A stretch of DNA of 64,000 nt from NCBI RefSeq assembly GCF_905404315.1, contig NC_066269.1, positions 12,840,501-12,904,500 of the forward strand, given 5' to 3'. How positions within the stretch are numbered: the first letter of the stretch is position 1; each line of letters opens with the position of its first letter. The DNA comes from Leptidea sinapis. Taxonomy: Eukaryota > Arthropoda > Insecta > Lepidoptera > Pieridae. The notes below the pieces were generated by a model. The model had not been told where the DNA came from, ran no database searches, and was given only the letters and a program-made list of their open reading frames with translations. This document shows positions 1 to 10,484 of this stretch, in pieces. Both the position numbers and the translations under genes were made by a program.

Positions 1-34
1 TTATAAAGGAATCAATTTTGAGAAAATAAATGCC
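1..34 (+). mobile_element. LINE-D 3' tail fragment
   Basis: The first bases match the extreme 3' end of the LINE-D family (motif AATTTTGAGAAAATAAATGC), seen in full at 9950-10400. Only the 3' untranslated tail lies in the window; the element begins upstream of base 1. Confidence 0.6.
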
Positions 35-236
35 TTTTATGCCTTTTAATCCTAACTTAACTAAATATGCTGTGTGGCAAAAGAAAAGTCCGATGCTCAG
101 CTTGTGCTATAAACCAATGCTGGCTGCAGCGCTGATTTTCAGCATCTACCTGGTTAACTGTCAGAGTGCCAGTAAACAATAAAATTTTAAAAAGAAAAAA
201 AAAACACATTAAAACACTTACATGTCTGACATGCCA

Positions 237-531
237 TGTCTTGACGACCTGTATAACCGATCTGTTAGTTATCCTACCTACTAAGCTAGAGGTCCCGGGT
301 TCTAATCCCGGTAGGTGCAAGCATTTATATGATGAATATGGATGTTTGTTTCCGAGTCATGGATGTTTAAATGTATTAATGTATGTTGATATGTATGTTT
401 ATATGACTTTATGTATGTTTAAGTAAGTATATTGTATTAAATATATCAATGTCTTGTAACCCATTACACAGGCTAAATATGCTTAACTTGGGGCAAGATA
501 ATTTGTGTAAAAAATGTGTCAATATTATTAT
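237..531 (+). mobile_element. SINE-T2 (tRNA-derived SINE)
   Basis: A tRNA-like head with a T-arm/B-box (GGTCCCGGGTTCTAATCCCG) is followed by a body that recurs at 25644-25935, 32590-32846 and 40254-40480. The body ends in GTGTCAATATTATTA, and the other copies end in longer ATT/AAT runs. The T-arm pairs well but no acceptor stem is visible, so this is not a tRNA gene. It is a typical RNA-polymerase-III SINE design. Confidence 0.75.
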
Positions 532-675
532 GTCTGTCATCTTTCACATAAAAATAATTTAACGTAAAATACTATAAATGTAATGAATGTGATAGATAGA
601 ACAGAAACATATTTTTATTAAAGTAGTGTACAGTGTATCTGTGACTAAGGTTGGTTCTTGTACTCGGTATATATA

Positions 676-1001
676 TGTAATATATAAAATTCTCATGTCG
701 CGGTATTTGTAGTTAAACTCCTTCGAAACGGCTTGATTTCACGATGATTTCACATTTTCGATTCACATGAAATTTTGAGTGTATATTGGTAGGTCTGAGA
801 ATCGGAAAACATATATTTTTCATCCCGCTTAATGTTAACGGTGGTCCACGCCAATTTTTTTGACATTTTTTTAATATTTATTTGATTATGAGTCAGCATT
901 AAAAATACATACAACTTCAAATTTTCACCCATCTACGATCAACGGTTACTTTTGTATCGCGATTTTAATATCGGCAATACAACGTTTGCTGGGTCAGCTA
1001 G
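676..1001 (+). mobile_element. Helitron-like non-autonomous element
   Basis: The body matches the copies at 32280-32576 and 39700-40013, which start TCTAATATATAAAATTCTC and end GCTGGGTCAGCTAG. The 3' end carries CTAG preceded by a small GCTG/CAGC hairpin, as known for Helitrons. Here the first dinucleotide is TG instead of TC and the body is slightly rearranged, so this is an old copy. Confidence 0.6.
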
Positions 1002-1162
1002 TGTATTTTATATGATTGTTTAAAAACAAATACTGTTGTTATTTTAATATAAACCTTCTATAATTGCTTAGTTTTCTATTTGCAGTCCAATTAAAAACTG
1101 CAGTAGCACAGGTGTTAGAAATAGCCACCAGGCAACAGCCTTCATTAAACATAAAGAAATTA

Positions 1163-1245
1163 ATTTAAAGGCTCGCTGAGTTTCTTTTGTTTTTCTCCTC
1201 AGATCTTTTCGATTGGGTGGTAAAGACAGAGTATCAAAAAGTTTT
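1163..1245 (+). mobile_element. LINE-E 3' UTR fragment
   Basis: CTGAGTTTCTT, CTCCTCAGATC and a GGGTGGTA block appear in the same order as in the 3' UTR that follows the LINE-E coding end at 18255-18405. The fragment directly abuts the next SINE-A copy. Confidence 0.5.
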
Positions 1246-1246
1246 G

Positions 1247-1536
1247 TTTTTTTTTTATAAAAATAAGGGATAAGACGAGCAAGACGTTCAGCTCATGGTA
1301 ATTCTTAATAATGATTCATGAAAAACCCCAAAATTCTGAGCGGCACTACAAATGCGCTAGTCACCTTGAGACATAAGATGTTAAATCTCATTTGCCCAGT
1401 AATTTCACTAGCAACGGCACCCTTCAGCCCGAAACACAATAATGTTTACACATTACTGCTTCACGGCAAAAATAGGCGCCGTTATGGTACCCATAATCTA
1501 GCCGGCTTTCTGTGCAAAGGAGCGTCCCACTGGTAA
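1247..1536 (-). mobile_element. SINE-A copy
   Basis: Near full-length member of the most frequent family here. Read on the minus strand it runs from ACCAGTGGGACGCTCC through several palindromic blocks to a CTCGTCTTATCCCTTATTTT end and an A-rich tail (poly-T at 1247 on the + strand). No frame in it is conserved between copies, so the open frame across it is incidental. Confidence 0.85.
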
Positions 1537-1642
1537 AGTGGTACAAAAATACAAATAGTTGTAATTTAATTTCAGTTTGTATTGCGTAATATACACTTAC
1601 AAAATAAACATCAGTTTTATAAATTAGTATAGAGAGAATAAC

Positions 1643-1763
1643 AACATGGGTACCTTCAAAAATAGCGCGTCCACCTTCTTTAAAGAACGGCAACGCTCTT
1701 GTGAATCCTCTGGCGTTGCAAGAGAATGTAGGCGGCGGTAATAACTTAACACCAGGTGACTTA
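1643..1763 (+). mobile_element. LINE-B 3' fragment
   Basis: Encodes a decayed version of the LINE-B C-terminus (MGTFKNSASTFFKERQRS, compare MGTFKKSAYTFLKGRQRS elsewhere) followed by its GCAAGAGAATGTAGGCGGCGG segment. It is strongly 5'-truncated and also lost its tail after CACCAGGTGAC. Confidence 0.75.
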
Positions 1764-2070
1764 AAAAAAACTTAAAGAAAAAGTCAGAAACTGATTTTAA
1801 GAAGCTTTTTCGTGATAATTCACATAGCAATGATATCTTAAACCATTCGTCTCATGTTCCAGTGTAATGAAGCGATTTTATGAGCAGTGAATTACTGAAT
1901 GAGCGTGTAAGAGTTAAGTCTTATTGTTAATAAAGTTTCACCCCTTCAGGAAACTGTTTAAACTTCGTACATCACAACTGACGCAATGAACTAAGCGACG
2001 ATTAGAATGGTTTAACGAAATTTGTTAACATTTCTTAAAATTTTACTGTATAAAGATTTTCATAATATAT

Positions 2071-2371
2071 TTATTTTTTTTGAAAGTTCGAGACGAGTAG
2101 GACTTATAGCTGATGGAAATACGACCTGCCCATTAAAATGCAGTGCCGCTCAGGATTCTTGAAATACCCACAAATTCTGAGCGACACTACAACTGTGCTC
2201 GTTACCTTGAGACATAAGATGTCAAGTCTCATTTGTCCAGTAATTGCGTTGGCTACAGTACCCTTCGGACCAAAACACAGTAATGCTTACACATTACTGT
2301 TTCACGGCATAAAAAGGCGCCGTTGTGGTACCCATAACCTAGCCGGTATCCTGTGCAAAGGAGCCTCCCAG
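2071..2371 (-). mobile_element. SINE-A copy
   Basis: Contains the AGTGCCGCTCAGGATTCTTG / ATTCTGAGCGACACT inverted repeat, the GAGACATAAGATGTCAAGTC block and the GTAATG/CATTAC hairpin in family order. The poly-T side at 2071 marks the tail, so the sense strand is minus. The head stops at GAGCCTCCCA, just short of the usual CTGGT. Confidence 0.85.
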
Positions 2372-3085
2372 ATATAATAAATCTATTGAAAAGTCGTTTT
2401 CGTACATCAAAAATATTTACAAAAGAAATAGCCAGGGTAATAAGTGACAACCAACAGAACCCATGTCCATTATTTAAAAAAAAATCTGTTTATCGGTTTG
2501 TCCGTTTATTTGTTCGTGCATTACGTAAAACGGAATATAAGCATAGTAGTTTATCATAAGCAACAATTGTGCGTAACTTGAAGTAACAGTTAGTTTTTGT
2601 TTTATTGCAATTGGTTCACTCTATCAAAAGATATTTGATTTTAAAGGTTAAGAGCGCTCGGTCCTACTGTCATCCACGCGAACAAGATATAATCTATAAT
2701 TTAGATATAATCCAATGCTGAAAATAATCTTGATAAAGGAAACTTTGTACACTCTCTAATATACACTAATGTTGTTCAATATATTGATATGGTAACTTGT
2801 GTTGATATTAGCTTAAACTCACAGCTCAGCGGCATTATTCTCATTAATACTCATACAATGGCACAATGGTCGGTCAATTCGTGTGGATTTGTATTTCTAA
2901 CCGACATAATAAGTACCGAAATTCGACCCCTAGCACATTGCTAAGCGCCGGCCGTCTTGTTGTCACTGTCTTTGAAATTTAAATTCAAATACTTTTAGTT
3001 AGACTTTGATCCGACTTTACTTACGTAAAACTCAGCTGAGTGTGATAAAACGTGAACTTGACTTTTGCATTGGGCTGTAATTAGC
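2372..3085. other. Intronic sequence, nothing recognised
   Basis: A+T-rich DNA with no coding signal, no RNA-gene fold and no match to the repeat families of this window. The region between 1764 and 2070 is similar. Confidence 0.4.
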
Positions 3086-3089
3086 TTAA

Positions 3090-3528
3090 GGCGACACTAA
3101 ATGCCAGCGACCTTGAGCGATATGAGTTCACGGTTGTCGGCCCGCCATCTATGTAACAAAGCCAATATTTTCAAAATTCTTGGGTGGAAAACAGTTTATA
3201 TGCTTACAATCCTCGTTATTCACTACTAATCTGAATAAATGAACCTACACAATAAAGTACAAGCTATAAGAATAACTTTTCTGAGAGAAGTACCAAAAAA
3301 ATGTGTCACGCCATGCCAAAAAACTTGTTTAACTTCAAAGAAAAGTGGTAGTTCTAAAAGGCTCGGCAGTATTAACTATAACCAACAGCAAGCACTAGCA
3401 ACCTACAAATAAGACTTAAGGATATGTGTAACAGGAATAAGTAGTGTTCATAGCTACAAATACTATACTTTCACCACAAAATTTGTCTAAATACACCATG
3501 TTTGCGTGTTTTCTGCCTACTCTTTGCC
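3090..3528. mobile_element. TTAA-bounded MITE, copy 1 (piggyBac-type target)
   Basis: A 439-bp unit that starts GGCGACACTAAATGCC and ends CTCTTTGCC, directly flanked on both sides by TTAA (3086-3089 and 3529-3532). The copy at 46850-47298 aligns along its whole length and ends at the same bases. The terminal inverted repeat is very short (GGC plus a few matches). TTAA target use is characteristic of piggyBac-type transposases; no transposase is encoded. Confidence 0.6.
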
Positions 3529-3532
3529 TTAA

Positions 3533-3990
3533 GCTCAGCATAAATTCAGCTGTCAAATGACTAGAAAAACGAAATCAAGGATTATGCTAAGCTAACACTC
3601 AGCTCAGTATTACGTAAGTTAAGTCTGTCTACGCTCTATAGATCAAAGCCTAAGAAAGTTATTTATGTTATAGTAACCTTTACCACACAAACGTTTTTAA
3701 CCATTCTTTTGTTTAGAATGTGTTTAAATAGAATTGATCTCTTTTTTATTTTTTTTTAACATTTGTATTTTTATTTTTCTTTTATTCATTTAATGTTAAT
3801 TGTTCAAATCTATAATATTTGTAAATTTAATAATAATATAATTAGATTATTTATTAAAAAGTCATTTCTTTTGTAGGGGTTACTAAAACTTTTGTAAGTA
3901 TCCATTCCTACTCTGTTCTAAGACATAATATGCTTTATGATACTTGGGAATAGAGCGTTCACCTCTGGGCAATTAATTAATTTTTTTACG
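3533..3990. other. Intronic sequence, nothing recognised
   Basis: A+T-rich stretch with poly-T and poly-A runs around 3740-3850. No frame, fold or family match was seen. Confidence 0.4.
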
Positions 3991-3994
3991 AAGT

Positions 3995-4090
3995 TTTATT
4001 TAAAAAAAGGCCTGCTGATTTTCTTGCACCCGTTCTTCTCAGATCTGAGGCATGTCTTTTCAAATGGGTAGTAGATTTTGATGCTCATAA
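3995..4090 (+). mobile_element. LINE-E 3' UTR fragment
   Basis: GCCTGCTGATTTTCTTGCAC, TTCTTCTCAGATCTGAGGCA and AATGGGTAGTAG match the 3' UTR of the LINE-E copy at 18255-18345. Only this part of the element is left. Confidence 0.6.
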
Positions 4091-4211
4091 CATAAATATC
4101 CAAATTAAAAAAATATAAAACATAATTTGAATGTTTTTATTAATAAGTTAACAATATACTCGTTGAATAATGACTTGTACAGGAAATTATTTAATACGAG
4201 TAATGTTCCTT

Positions 4212-4410
4212 TATGCATAAAAAAGGCATAAAAGGCATTTATTTTCCAAAAATTGATTCCTTCAGAATTATTTTTGATGTAATTTCTAAAGTACTAGATA
4301 CATCTATCGCTTCGGAAACAAATGGCGTTTTGAGAGAGAAGAAGCGGCGCAAGAAACAGTCCCAGCATTATTTTTGCGCTCTTTTTAATCAAATATTATA
4401 ATAATATAAA
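4212..4410 (-). mobile_element. LINE-D 3' UTR fragment
   Basis: The reverse complement matches the 3' UTR of LINE-D at 10240-10400, including AATGCTGGGA..TTTCTTGCGCCGCTTCTT and the terminal AATCAATTTT..AAATAAATGCC. The open frame on the + strand here is only the antisense of this UTR. Confidence 0.75.
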
Positions 4411-4914
4411 GCAATTTTTGAAAGTTTTCTTGATGATGAAACAACATTTTAAATCGATGAAGTAGTTTGTGTGTATTATCCAATAAAAAAAATTTAAATC
4501 ATACAACATTTAATTAATATATATTTATATTGATAAGAACGATAAACTCTATGAGAACAAATAAGTGTTCCGTCGTGGGGATAATTTGGAGAACCCTCCC
4601 CTATTGAATATTAATTATTGTAACCCTTTAGATCATCGGGGAATGGAATTAGTTAGATATTAAATAATAATCAAGTTAATATTAAATATAATATAGTTTA
4701 GTATTAGCAATGTTAATGAAACACGTTGGAATTTATCATTTTATTATAGTTTCGTTTCTCTGTTGAAAATGTTTTATCGTCACATATGGAATTTGAAAAT
4801 CACAAAACTCAAATAGGCCTTTCATTCAATTCTATAAAATCCATATTTATATACAGAATGATATTTTTATCGCCACCTGGAGAAAAGTAACGTGTAATAC
4901 TTTATAAACATTAC
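4411..4914. other. Intronic sequence, nothing recognised
   Basis: A+T-rich, with no recognisable gene or repeat family. Confidence 0.4.
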
Positions 4915-5203
4915 ATTTTTTTAATGAAAATAAGGGTCGAGACCCAGAGTATTACCCATACACAATGCAGTGCCACTCAGGATTCTTGAAAAACCCAATA
5001 ATTCTGAGTGGCACTACAATTTCACTCGTCACCTTGAGACATAAGATGTTAAGTCTCCTTTGCCCAGTAATTTCACTAGCTACGGCGCCCTTCAGACCGA
5101 AACACAGTAACGTTTACACATTACTGCTTCACGGCAGAAATAGTCGCCGTTGTGGTACCCATAATCTAGCCGGCTTCCTGTGCAAAGGAGCCTCCCACTG
5201 GTG
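4915..5203 (-). mobile_element. SINE-A copy
   Basis: Near full-length: poly-T plus ATGAAAATAAGGGTCGAGAC on the tail side, and GTGCAAAGGAGCCTCCCACT on the head side. All internal hairpin blocks are present, including CAGTAACG/TTACTG and GGCGCC-type sites. One of the cleaner copies for building a consensus. Confidence 0.85.
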
Positions 5204-6454
5204 CATTACTTTATAGTAAACAGAAGCAAAACCAATTTCAAAGTTTTTTGAAAATAAGCTAGCTACACTCAGGTATCGCGCTGGCTAAAACTTAAGCATA
5301 ACAACCTTTATAATATCAATCTATAGGGTCCATAAAAAATCGTCATAAATGAGGATTCTATTACGTATATGATAAAGTAAGTTCAATATTGAAGTAGAAC
5401 ACGTGACTTTGAATTAAGCTTACTAATGTAATCGAGTTAAGAGATTTAATTCCGATTTCACCAATACAAACTATAGCTTAAACGCGTTTAAATTCTGACC
5501 GCCGTATTTTGGACGTTCAACATATTTGATTGTCACTGTCGCTATCGTAATAGAAACATTGATATTTAATAATTTTGATTTTGTTCGTGCTTATCGATGA
5601 CAGTTGTGACAGATATTTGATACATTTTATTTATGACATGTTTATTTATTTATTAAGAAATATCAAAATTTGTTTACATCGATGCATTATAATACATTTA
5701 TAATATAGACTAAATATAATGTACTTAATGTAACAAACATTTACACCTATTTACCTCACGCTTTAATAATTTTCACAAAGTAAAATATTAGTAGAGCAAA
5801 AAAATAAACGTATATGCAAACAAGTAAAAATCGTTATATGATTTGGTAGAAGACTAAGAAATATTATTATTATTATTATTTTGTCCACTTAACTTACATA
5901 CAAATTATTTACGAACTCTATGGGCAGAAGACGTAAAAATTAATATCGATGTAATCACAATATGTGTTTACCATCTTGCACAGCCTAGGCATAGGACAAT
6001 TCGCTCCAAATCTTGGAACCGGTGGAACTAGCGGAATTGTTAACTCGGTTTACATCAAAATGCTGAAAAGTTATTGGTAAAATCGCTTTGTGTTTTATTC
6101 AAAATCAAAACTGGCATTAGAACTCGAACTCACTTTGAAGTGTCATTGGTGAAATTGGCGCTAAGTCTGGCTACAAATAAAATACGGTTTGATCAATTTT
6201 CATTTTAATTAATAGTAGTATGTAGATAAATGCTATTGATAAAGCAAGGTACTAATCCAAACGCCCAGGCAATGTGAATAATCACATGAATAATAAAAGC
6301 ATGTTAAATCGAAAATATAACGCTTATTTACAGTTCAATTTTCACAACATTGACCGGTCATTATAAATGCTTATACGTAAGCACGCAATAATGTTGTTTA
6401 ATTTATTATTACAGTACATACAAGGCTCGAAGAGAAGGACCGATCACGCGCTAA
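5204..6454. other. Intronic sequence with an ATT microsatellite
   Basis: About 1.25 kb of A+T-rich DNA. It holds a short (ATT)n run at 5861-5880. A TTTAATTTATTATTACAG acceptor-like string ends near 6412, but the sequence after it carries no convincing coding signal. No repeat family of this window was recognised. Confidence 0.4.
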
Positions 6455-6800
6455 ATAATCTAGCTGCAAAACCCGGCCTTATATTAAAAAGCCTAGATGT
6501 TTTTAAATTATTTTACCAGTGGGAGGCTCCTTTGCACAGATAGCCAGCTAGATTATGGGTACCACAACGGCGCCTATATCTGCCGTGAAGCAGTAATGTG
6601 TAGCTAGTGGAATTACTGGGAAAATGAGACTTAACATCTTATGTCTCAAGTTTTCAAGAATCCTGAGCGGCACTGCATTATATCCGCGGGGCGTGTTACT
6701 TACCATCAGCTGAATGTCCTGCTCGTCTCGTACCTTAATATCATAAATAAATCTAGCTGCATTATACTACAAAGCCTAGTTGTTTGAAATTTAGTTAAGA
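6455..6800 (+). mobile_element. SINE-A copy between imperfect direct repeats
   Basis: A SINE-A copy in sense orientation lies at 6511-6748 with an internal deletion: the GCATTACTGTG...GGCGCCG block is missing. It sits between two related about 50-bp stretches, 6457-6510 and 6750-6800, both with CTAGCTGCA near the start and AAGCCTAG then TGTTT near the end. These repeats are far longer than a retroposon target duplication. Confidence 0.75.
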
Positions 6801-7143
6801 TTTGCATTCTTATTGTAACAGACAGCTTACATTACTTCCTTAAGTCTATAACAAAAAAATGTAGGTTAAGTGGTGTTGTACACACACCTTTTTATTACGC
6901 TGCCCAGTAATTTATAGACATTGTTCGTTAACCCTGAGCAATTTAATAATTTAAATACTTTTTATTATACTGTCTATTTGTTTAAGGCATTTACAATGTG
7001 GTATAATAAAACTTAGCAGCTAAGACAATAATAATGAACCTGCTAAGTTATATTTATTCGTTTTAGTCAAACATTTTCACTGTTTTCTTAATTTAATTAA
7101 TAACTTAAATTGTGACGTTTATTATTAACTATATTTTTATGCT

Positions 7144-7444
7144 ACACCAGAGGAATCACAGGAGCATTGCCAGACTTTAAGGAAGATGTACGTGCTTTTT
7201 AAGCTACCTTTGTCGTTTCGTCCCGGAATCACTGCACAAGGAAGTTCATTCCACAGCTTTGAAGTACGTGGAAGGAAGCGCCTTGAAATCCGCACTGTGG
7301 AGGATCGCCACACATCCAGATGGTGGAGATGATATCCTAACTTGTAGCGTGTCGTGTCATGTCGAAGGTGGAATTCGGCGGCAGGGATCAGGTTAAACAG
7401 CTCTTCGGAACACTCCCCGTGATAAATGCGGTAGAAGACACACT
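7144..7444 (-). mobile_element. LINE-B 3' coding fragment
   Basis: The minus strand encodes the end of the LINE-B reverse transcriptase ORF: VFYRIYHGECSEELFNLIPA, then an intact EFHLR junction where the longest copy has a stop, then HHLDVW and KLWNELPCAV-like motifs. It is 5'-truncated and lacks the last part and tail. Confidence 0.8.
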
Positions 7445-7639
7445 ATTAGCATTAATTTTAACCTGTGTTTTTTTATATGCTAAGTTTACCTAGATTTGTG
7501 TATACGTAAATTGTAATATGATAAATAAATAAAAAAAAGAATAACAATGAAACTTATGGATATTTAAGTGTGTTGTGTTCTGTTTTGCATTGTAATTGTA
7601 AATGTTAAATGTTAAAAGTATAGCCGTGCCCACTAGATG

Positions 7640-7784
7640 CCGTAATCAAATTCAAATATTTTTATACGAAATAGGATTTATTATTTATCTATTGAATGGC
7701 ACAAAACTACCACCCATTCGAAAATTTATACCTTCGACAAAAGAGAAAAATTGTTCAAAGAAACTCAGCGGGGTTCTTTTTTTA
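7640..7784 (-). mobile_element. LINE-E 3' UTR fragment
   Basis: In reverse complement this matches the LINE-E 3' end: CGCTGAGTTTCTTTG, a GAATGGGTGGTAGTTTTGTG block, and an AAATATTTGAATTTGATTAC-type terminus. It directly abuts the next LINE-B copy. Confidence 0.6.
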
Positions 7785-7785
7785 T

Positions 7786-7950
7786 GAAAAGGAGGACAAA
7801 CGAGAGTACGGGTCATCTGGTGTTAAATAATGGATGGCCAACACCAGAGGAATCAGAGGGGCGTTGTCGGCCTTTAAGGAAGATGTACGCGCTTTTTTTT
7901 CAATATTCCCATGTCTTATAGTCCCGAAACACCGAACAAAGAAGCTCATT
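7786..7950 (-). mobile_element. LINE-B 3' end, left arm of an inverted pair
   Basis: A short LINE-B tail on the minus strand, from the tail GTTTGTCCTCC back to AAAAGCGCGTACATC. Together with the copy 18 bp further on, in the opposite orientation, it makes a long inverted repeat (see findings). Confidence 0.8.
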
Positions 7951-7967
7951 TTTTTTATAAAAGGCAT

Positions 7968-8166
7968 AAAAACGCTTCCTTGTGCGGTGTTTCCGGGACG
8001 ATACGACATGGGTACCTTCAAAAAAAGCGCGTACACCTTCCTTAAAGGCCGGCAACGCTCTTGTGATTCCTCTAGTGTTGCAAGAGAATGTGGGCGGCGG
8101 TGATCACTTAACACCAGGTGCGGGTCACCTGGTTACGCTCGTTTGTCCTCCTATTCCATAAAAAAA
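7968..8166 (+). mobile_element. LINE-B 3' end, right arm of an inverted pair
   Basis: Encodes LPCAVFPGRYDMGTFKKSAY and continues through TFLKGRQRSCDSSSVARECG to the end of the frame, then the 3' tail GTTTGTCCTCCTATTCCATA and an A run. Good match to the family; it lies head-to-head with the preceding copy. Confidence 0.85.
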
Positions 8167-8611
8167 GGCATTTATTTTCTCAAAATTGATTCCTTTAGCA
8201 TTAACTTTTATGTCATTTCTAATATACTAGATACTACAACAGCTTCGGAAACAAATGGCGATCTGAGAGAGAAGAAGCGGCGCAAGAAACTCTCCCAGCA
8301 TTCCTTTTTTCGCTCTTTTTAATGAAATATACAATATTGTACTGTCATTGCTATAAAATAGTCATAATCTAGTCCCAGGCGGTCGGATCACTTAGATTTT
8401 CAGCTGTGGAGTAGTAGGACTTACAACAGAGCCATTTTTTAATAAAAAAATTAAGTTTATTTATAGATAATGCCTGAACAGCGGCTGGGACTTTATTAGA
8501 AATGTTTAACATTCACCCTTAAAGGTATTATGTATCTTATGAAGCCTGCTATAATTAGTTACAAAGAAATCCCTTATTTCTACTGTTATAATATAATTTC
8601 CGCTTCTTATT
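8160..8611 (-). mobile_element. LINE-D 3' end
   Basis: Reverse complement of a LINE-D coding end plus 3' UTR. It carries the HKIHNTFKGE-like stretch, the AACAGCGGCTGGGACTTTAT region, the CTGGGACTAG coding stop, and the UTR seen at 10170-10400. It begins directly where the LINE-B tail ends. Confidence 0.75.
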
Positions 8612-8960
8612 TTTTTAATAAATAAATAGCCTGAAGGCGGGTGCTCCATTTCCAATCTATTGTAGCATTAAAAAAGTAATTTATGTTATAGTAACCCTTA
8701 GCACACATACGTCGCTTAACAATTGTTAAAGAATTCCTTTTATTTTCCAAACACATTTGTCTTGTACATTTTCTTGGATCGCGTTTTAAAAGCATATACA
8801 TTCCCCAACAAAAGACTTCCTAACTCGACTTAACTGAGTAGAAGTCATAACAATTTTATGTTTGTTGTTTGTGTTAACATTAAGATTATAACAGTTTCTA
8901 GAAAATTTGCTAGTGTTGTAAAAAAACATATCATTATCAAGAATTTGCTTGATTTAATAT
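8612..8960 (-). mobile_element. LINE-E reverse transcriptase C-terminus, decayed
   Basis: Minus-strand frames encode CICFYNKIPKNVQDKC, KEFFNN and MCAKGYYNINYFFNATIDW, the usual end of Jockey/CR1-type non-LTR reverse transcriptases. The copies at 17617-18405 (+) and 62650-62935 (-) align. Frameshifts separate the blocks. Family placement within Jockey/CR1 is my inference. Confidence 0.7.
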
Positions 8961-8972
8961 TAATGTTTTAAT

Positions 8973-9392
8973 CTTAGATTAAGGATTGATCTCCACTGCG
9001 CTCCAACCAGATACCACAGGCATAGTCGCAAAGTGCGGCAACTAATACTAAGCCCAAGTGGGCGTTCGAGCCAGGACGTTGACGTGCCACATGTTCTGTT
9101 AAACTTTGCTATAATATTTGAAACAAAAATGCTGAGTTGCGTAGTAAGACTGTTAAAATAATACTACAAGAAATAAGAAAGACACTGGAATCACATATCA
9201 TCAGTAAGTATTTTCTATTTTATTTTCAATGTAAAATAACACGAAGCGTATGTTACAAAATTTGAAAGATGCCATTGAGTGTCAAGATGCCACGCACACA
9301 AGCATCTAATAGTTGCCGCTATAAAAAAGCTATTGTGTTTAGGTAGTGCTGTATCTAGTTGGAGCGCAGTGGAGACCAATTCTTAAGCTAAG
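8973..9392. mobile_element. CTTAG-terminated TIR element, copy 1
   Basis: A 420-bp unit with about 40-bp terminal inverted repeats. The left end begins CTTAGATTAAGG and continues CTCCACTGCGCTCCAACCAG; the right end mirrors it. It is flanked by TTTTAAT on both sides (8966-8972, 9393-9399), or GTTTTAAT if one terminal base is shared, giving a 7-8 bp target duplication. This fits hAT- or P-type elements. No transposase is present. Confidence 0.7.
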
Positions 9393-9451
9393 TTTTAATA
9401 ATTATTTATATATCTATTTATCACATAAATATTAAAGCATCTCTCTAGAAA

Positions 9452-9650
9452 TCATTGTCGTACACTCTTCGAAAACATGAATATATTCAAATTGAATTGG
9501 CCACAAGCCTTCAAGCACTCCATTGTATTTAAGGAGTCTGGACCGTCACAAATATGCAAGTGAATAGGTAATTGTATTACTATGGCCTGTAGAAGCAGAG
9601 GTTGGAATTGGTTGCCTTCACTACAATATGAATGCAAATTATATGTGTAG
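9452..9650 (-). other. Possible LINE endonuclease-domain remnant
   Basis: A short minus-strand frame (QAIVIQLPIHLHICDGPDSL) loosely resembles the part of non-LTR endonuclease domains before the 'TLDL' motif. The match is weak and unsupported by neighbours; it could be chance. Confidence 0.2.
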
Positions 9651-9834
9651 CAACATCTAAAATGTTAACAGATGCAGTAACAGAGCAACCAACAACGGTT
9701 TGAATATTTGGATAACATTTACGTATATTGTAGTGCAGTATTCGGTAGTTTGATATTATACAATAATGAACAGCTGAAATACTTCGATATTTGAATTATA
9801 ATTTGTTCAAACAAAACAAATTTTATAACTATAG

Positions 9835-9945
9835 TAGCTGACCCAGCAAACGTTATATAGCCATCTAAAGTAATAGAAAAATCAATAACTAAAATTTTAG
9901 AGGTATAAAAAATAGATGACGACCGATTCTCAGATCTACTACTAC
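9835..9945 (-). mobile_element. Helitron-like 3' end fragment
   Basis: TAGCTGACCCAGCAAACGTT is the reverse complement of the 3' terminus of the Helitron-like family. It is followed by a shortened body with AAATAGATGACGACCGATTC. It stops where LINE-D begins. Confidence 0.6.
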
Positions 9946-9949
9946 AGAT

Positions 9950-10400
9950 TATTATAACAGTAGAAATAAGGGTTTGCTTGTAACTATGTAATTCTAGTAG
10001 GCTTCATAAGATACATAATAGCTTTAAGGGTAAATGTATACACTTTTATAATAAAGTTCCAGCCACTGTTCAGGCATTATCTATAAATAAATTTAAATGT
10101 TTTATAAAAAATGGCTCCGTCATAAATCCTATTACTCCACTGCTGAATATATAAATGATCAGACAGCCTGGGACTAGATTGTGATTATTTTTTATAGCGA
10201 TAGAAATGACTGTACAATATTGTATATTTTTATTGAAAAGAGCGCAAATAAAGAATGCTGGGAGAATTTCTTGCGTCGCTTCATCTCTCTCAGAGTGCCA
10301 TTTGTTTCCGAAGCGGTAGTAGTATCTAGTATATTAGAAATGACATCAAAAAGAATTCTAAAGGAATCAATTTTGAGAAAATAAATGCATTTTTTTCTTT
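9950..10400 (+). mobile_element. LINE-D 3' end (best copy)
   Basis: The + strand encodes KCIHFYNKVPATVQAL followed by NKFKCFIK and, after a frameshift, KSYYSTAEYINDQTAWD with a stop at the CTGGGACTAG site. This is the standard C-terminal signature of Jockey/CR1-like reverse transcriptases (FYNKLP...FK..L...YYS...D...W). A 3' UTR of about 230 bp follows, ending AATCAATTTTGAGAAAATAA. The catalytic part is absent (5' truncation). The other LINE-D pieces in the window are shorter. Confidence 0.75.
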
Positions 10401-10484
10401 TACCAAATATTTATTTCGTACATAAAATTTATCGTACTCGAATAATTATTATATTCTTTATTGCCATCTTTCGGAGATCTGTGA

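Noticed and set aside
1318..1536. Open frames of about 70 codons that recur in SINE-A copies (also at 2138 and 4965)
   Set aside because: The similarity is at DNA level over a palindrome-rich non-coding repeat. Frames differ in start and are interrupted in most copies, and the sense strand is the opposite one.
6395..6450. Exon after TTTAATTTATTATTACAG at about 6412
   Set aside because: The following frame is short, has no conserved motif and no matching donor.
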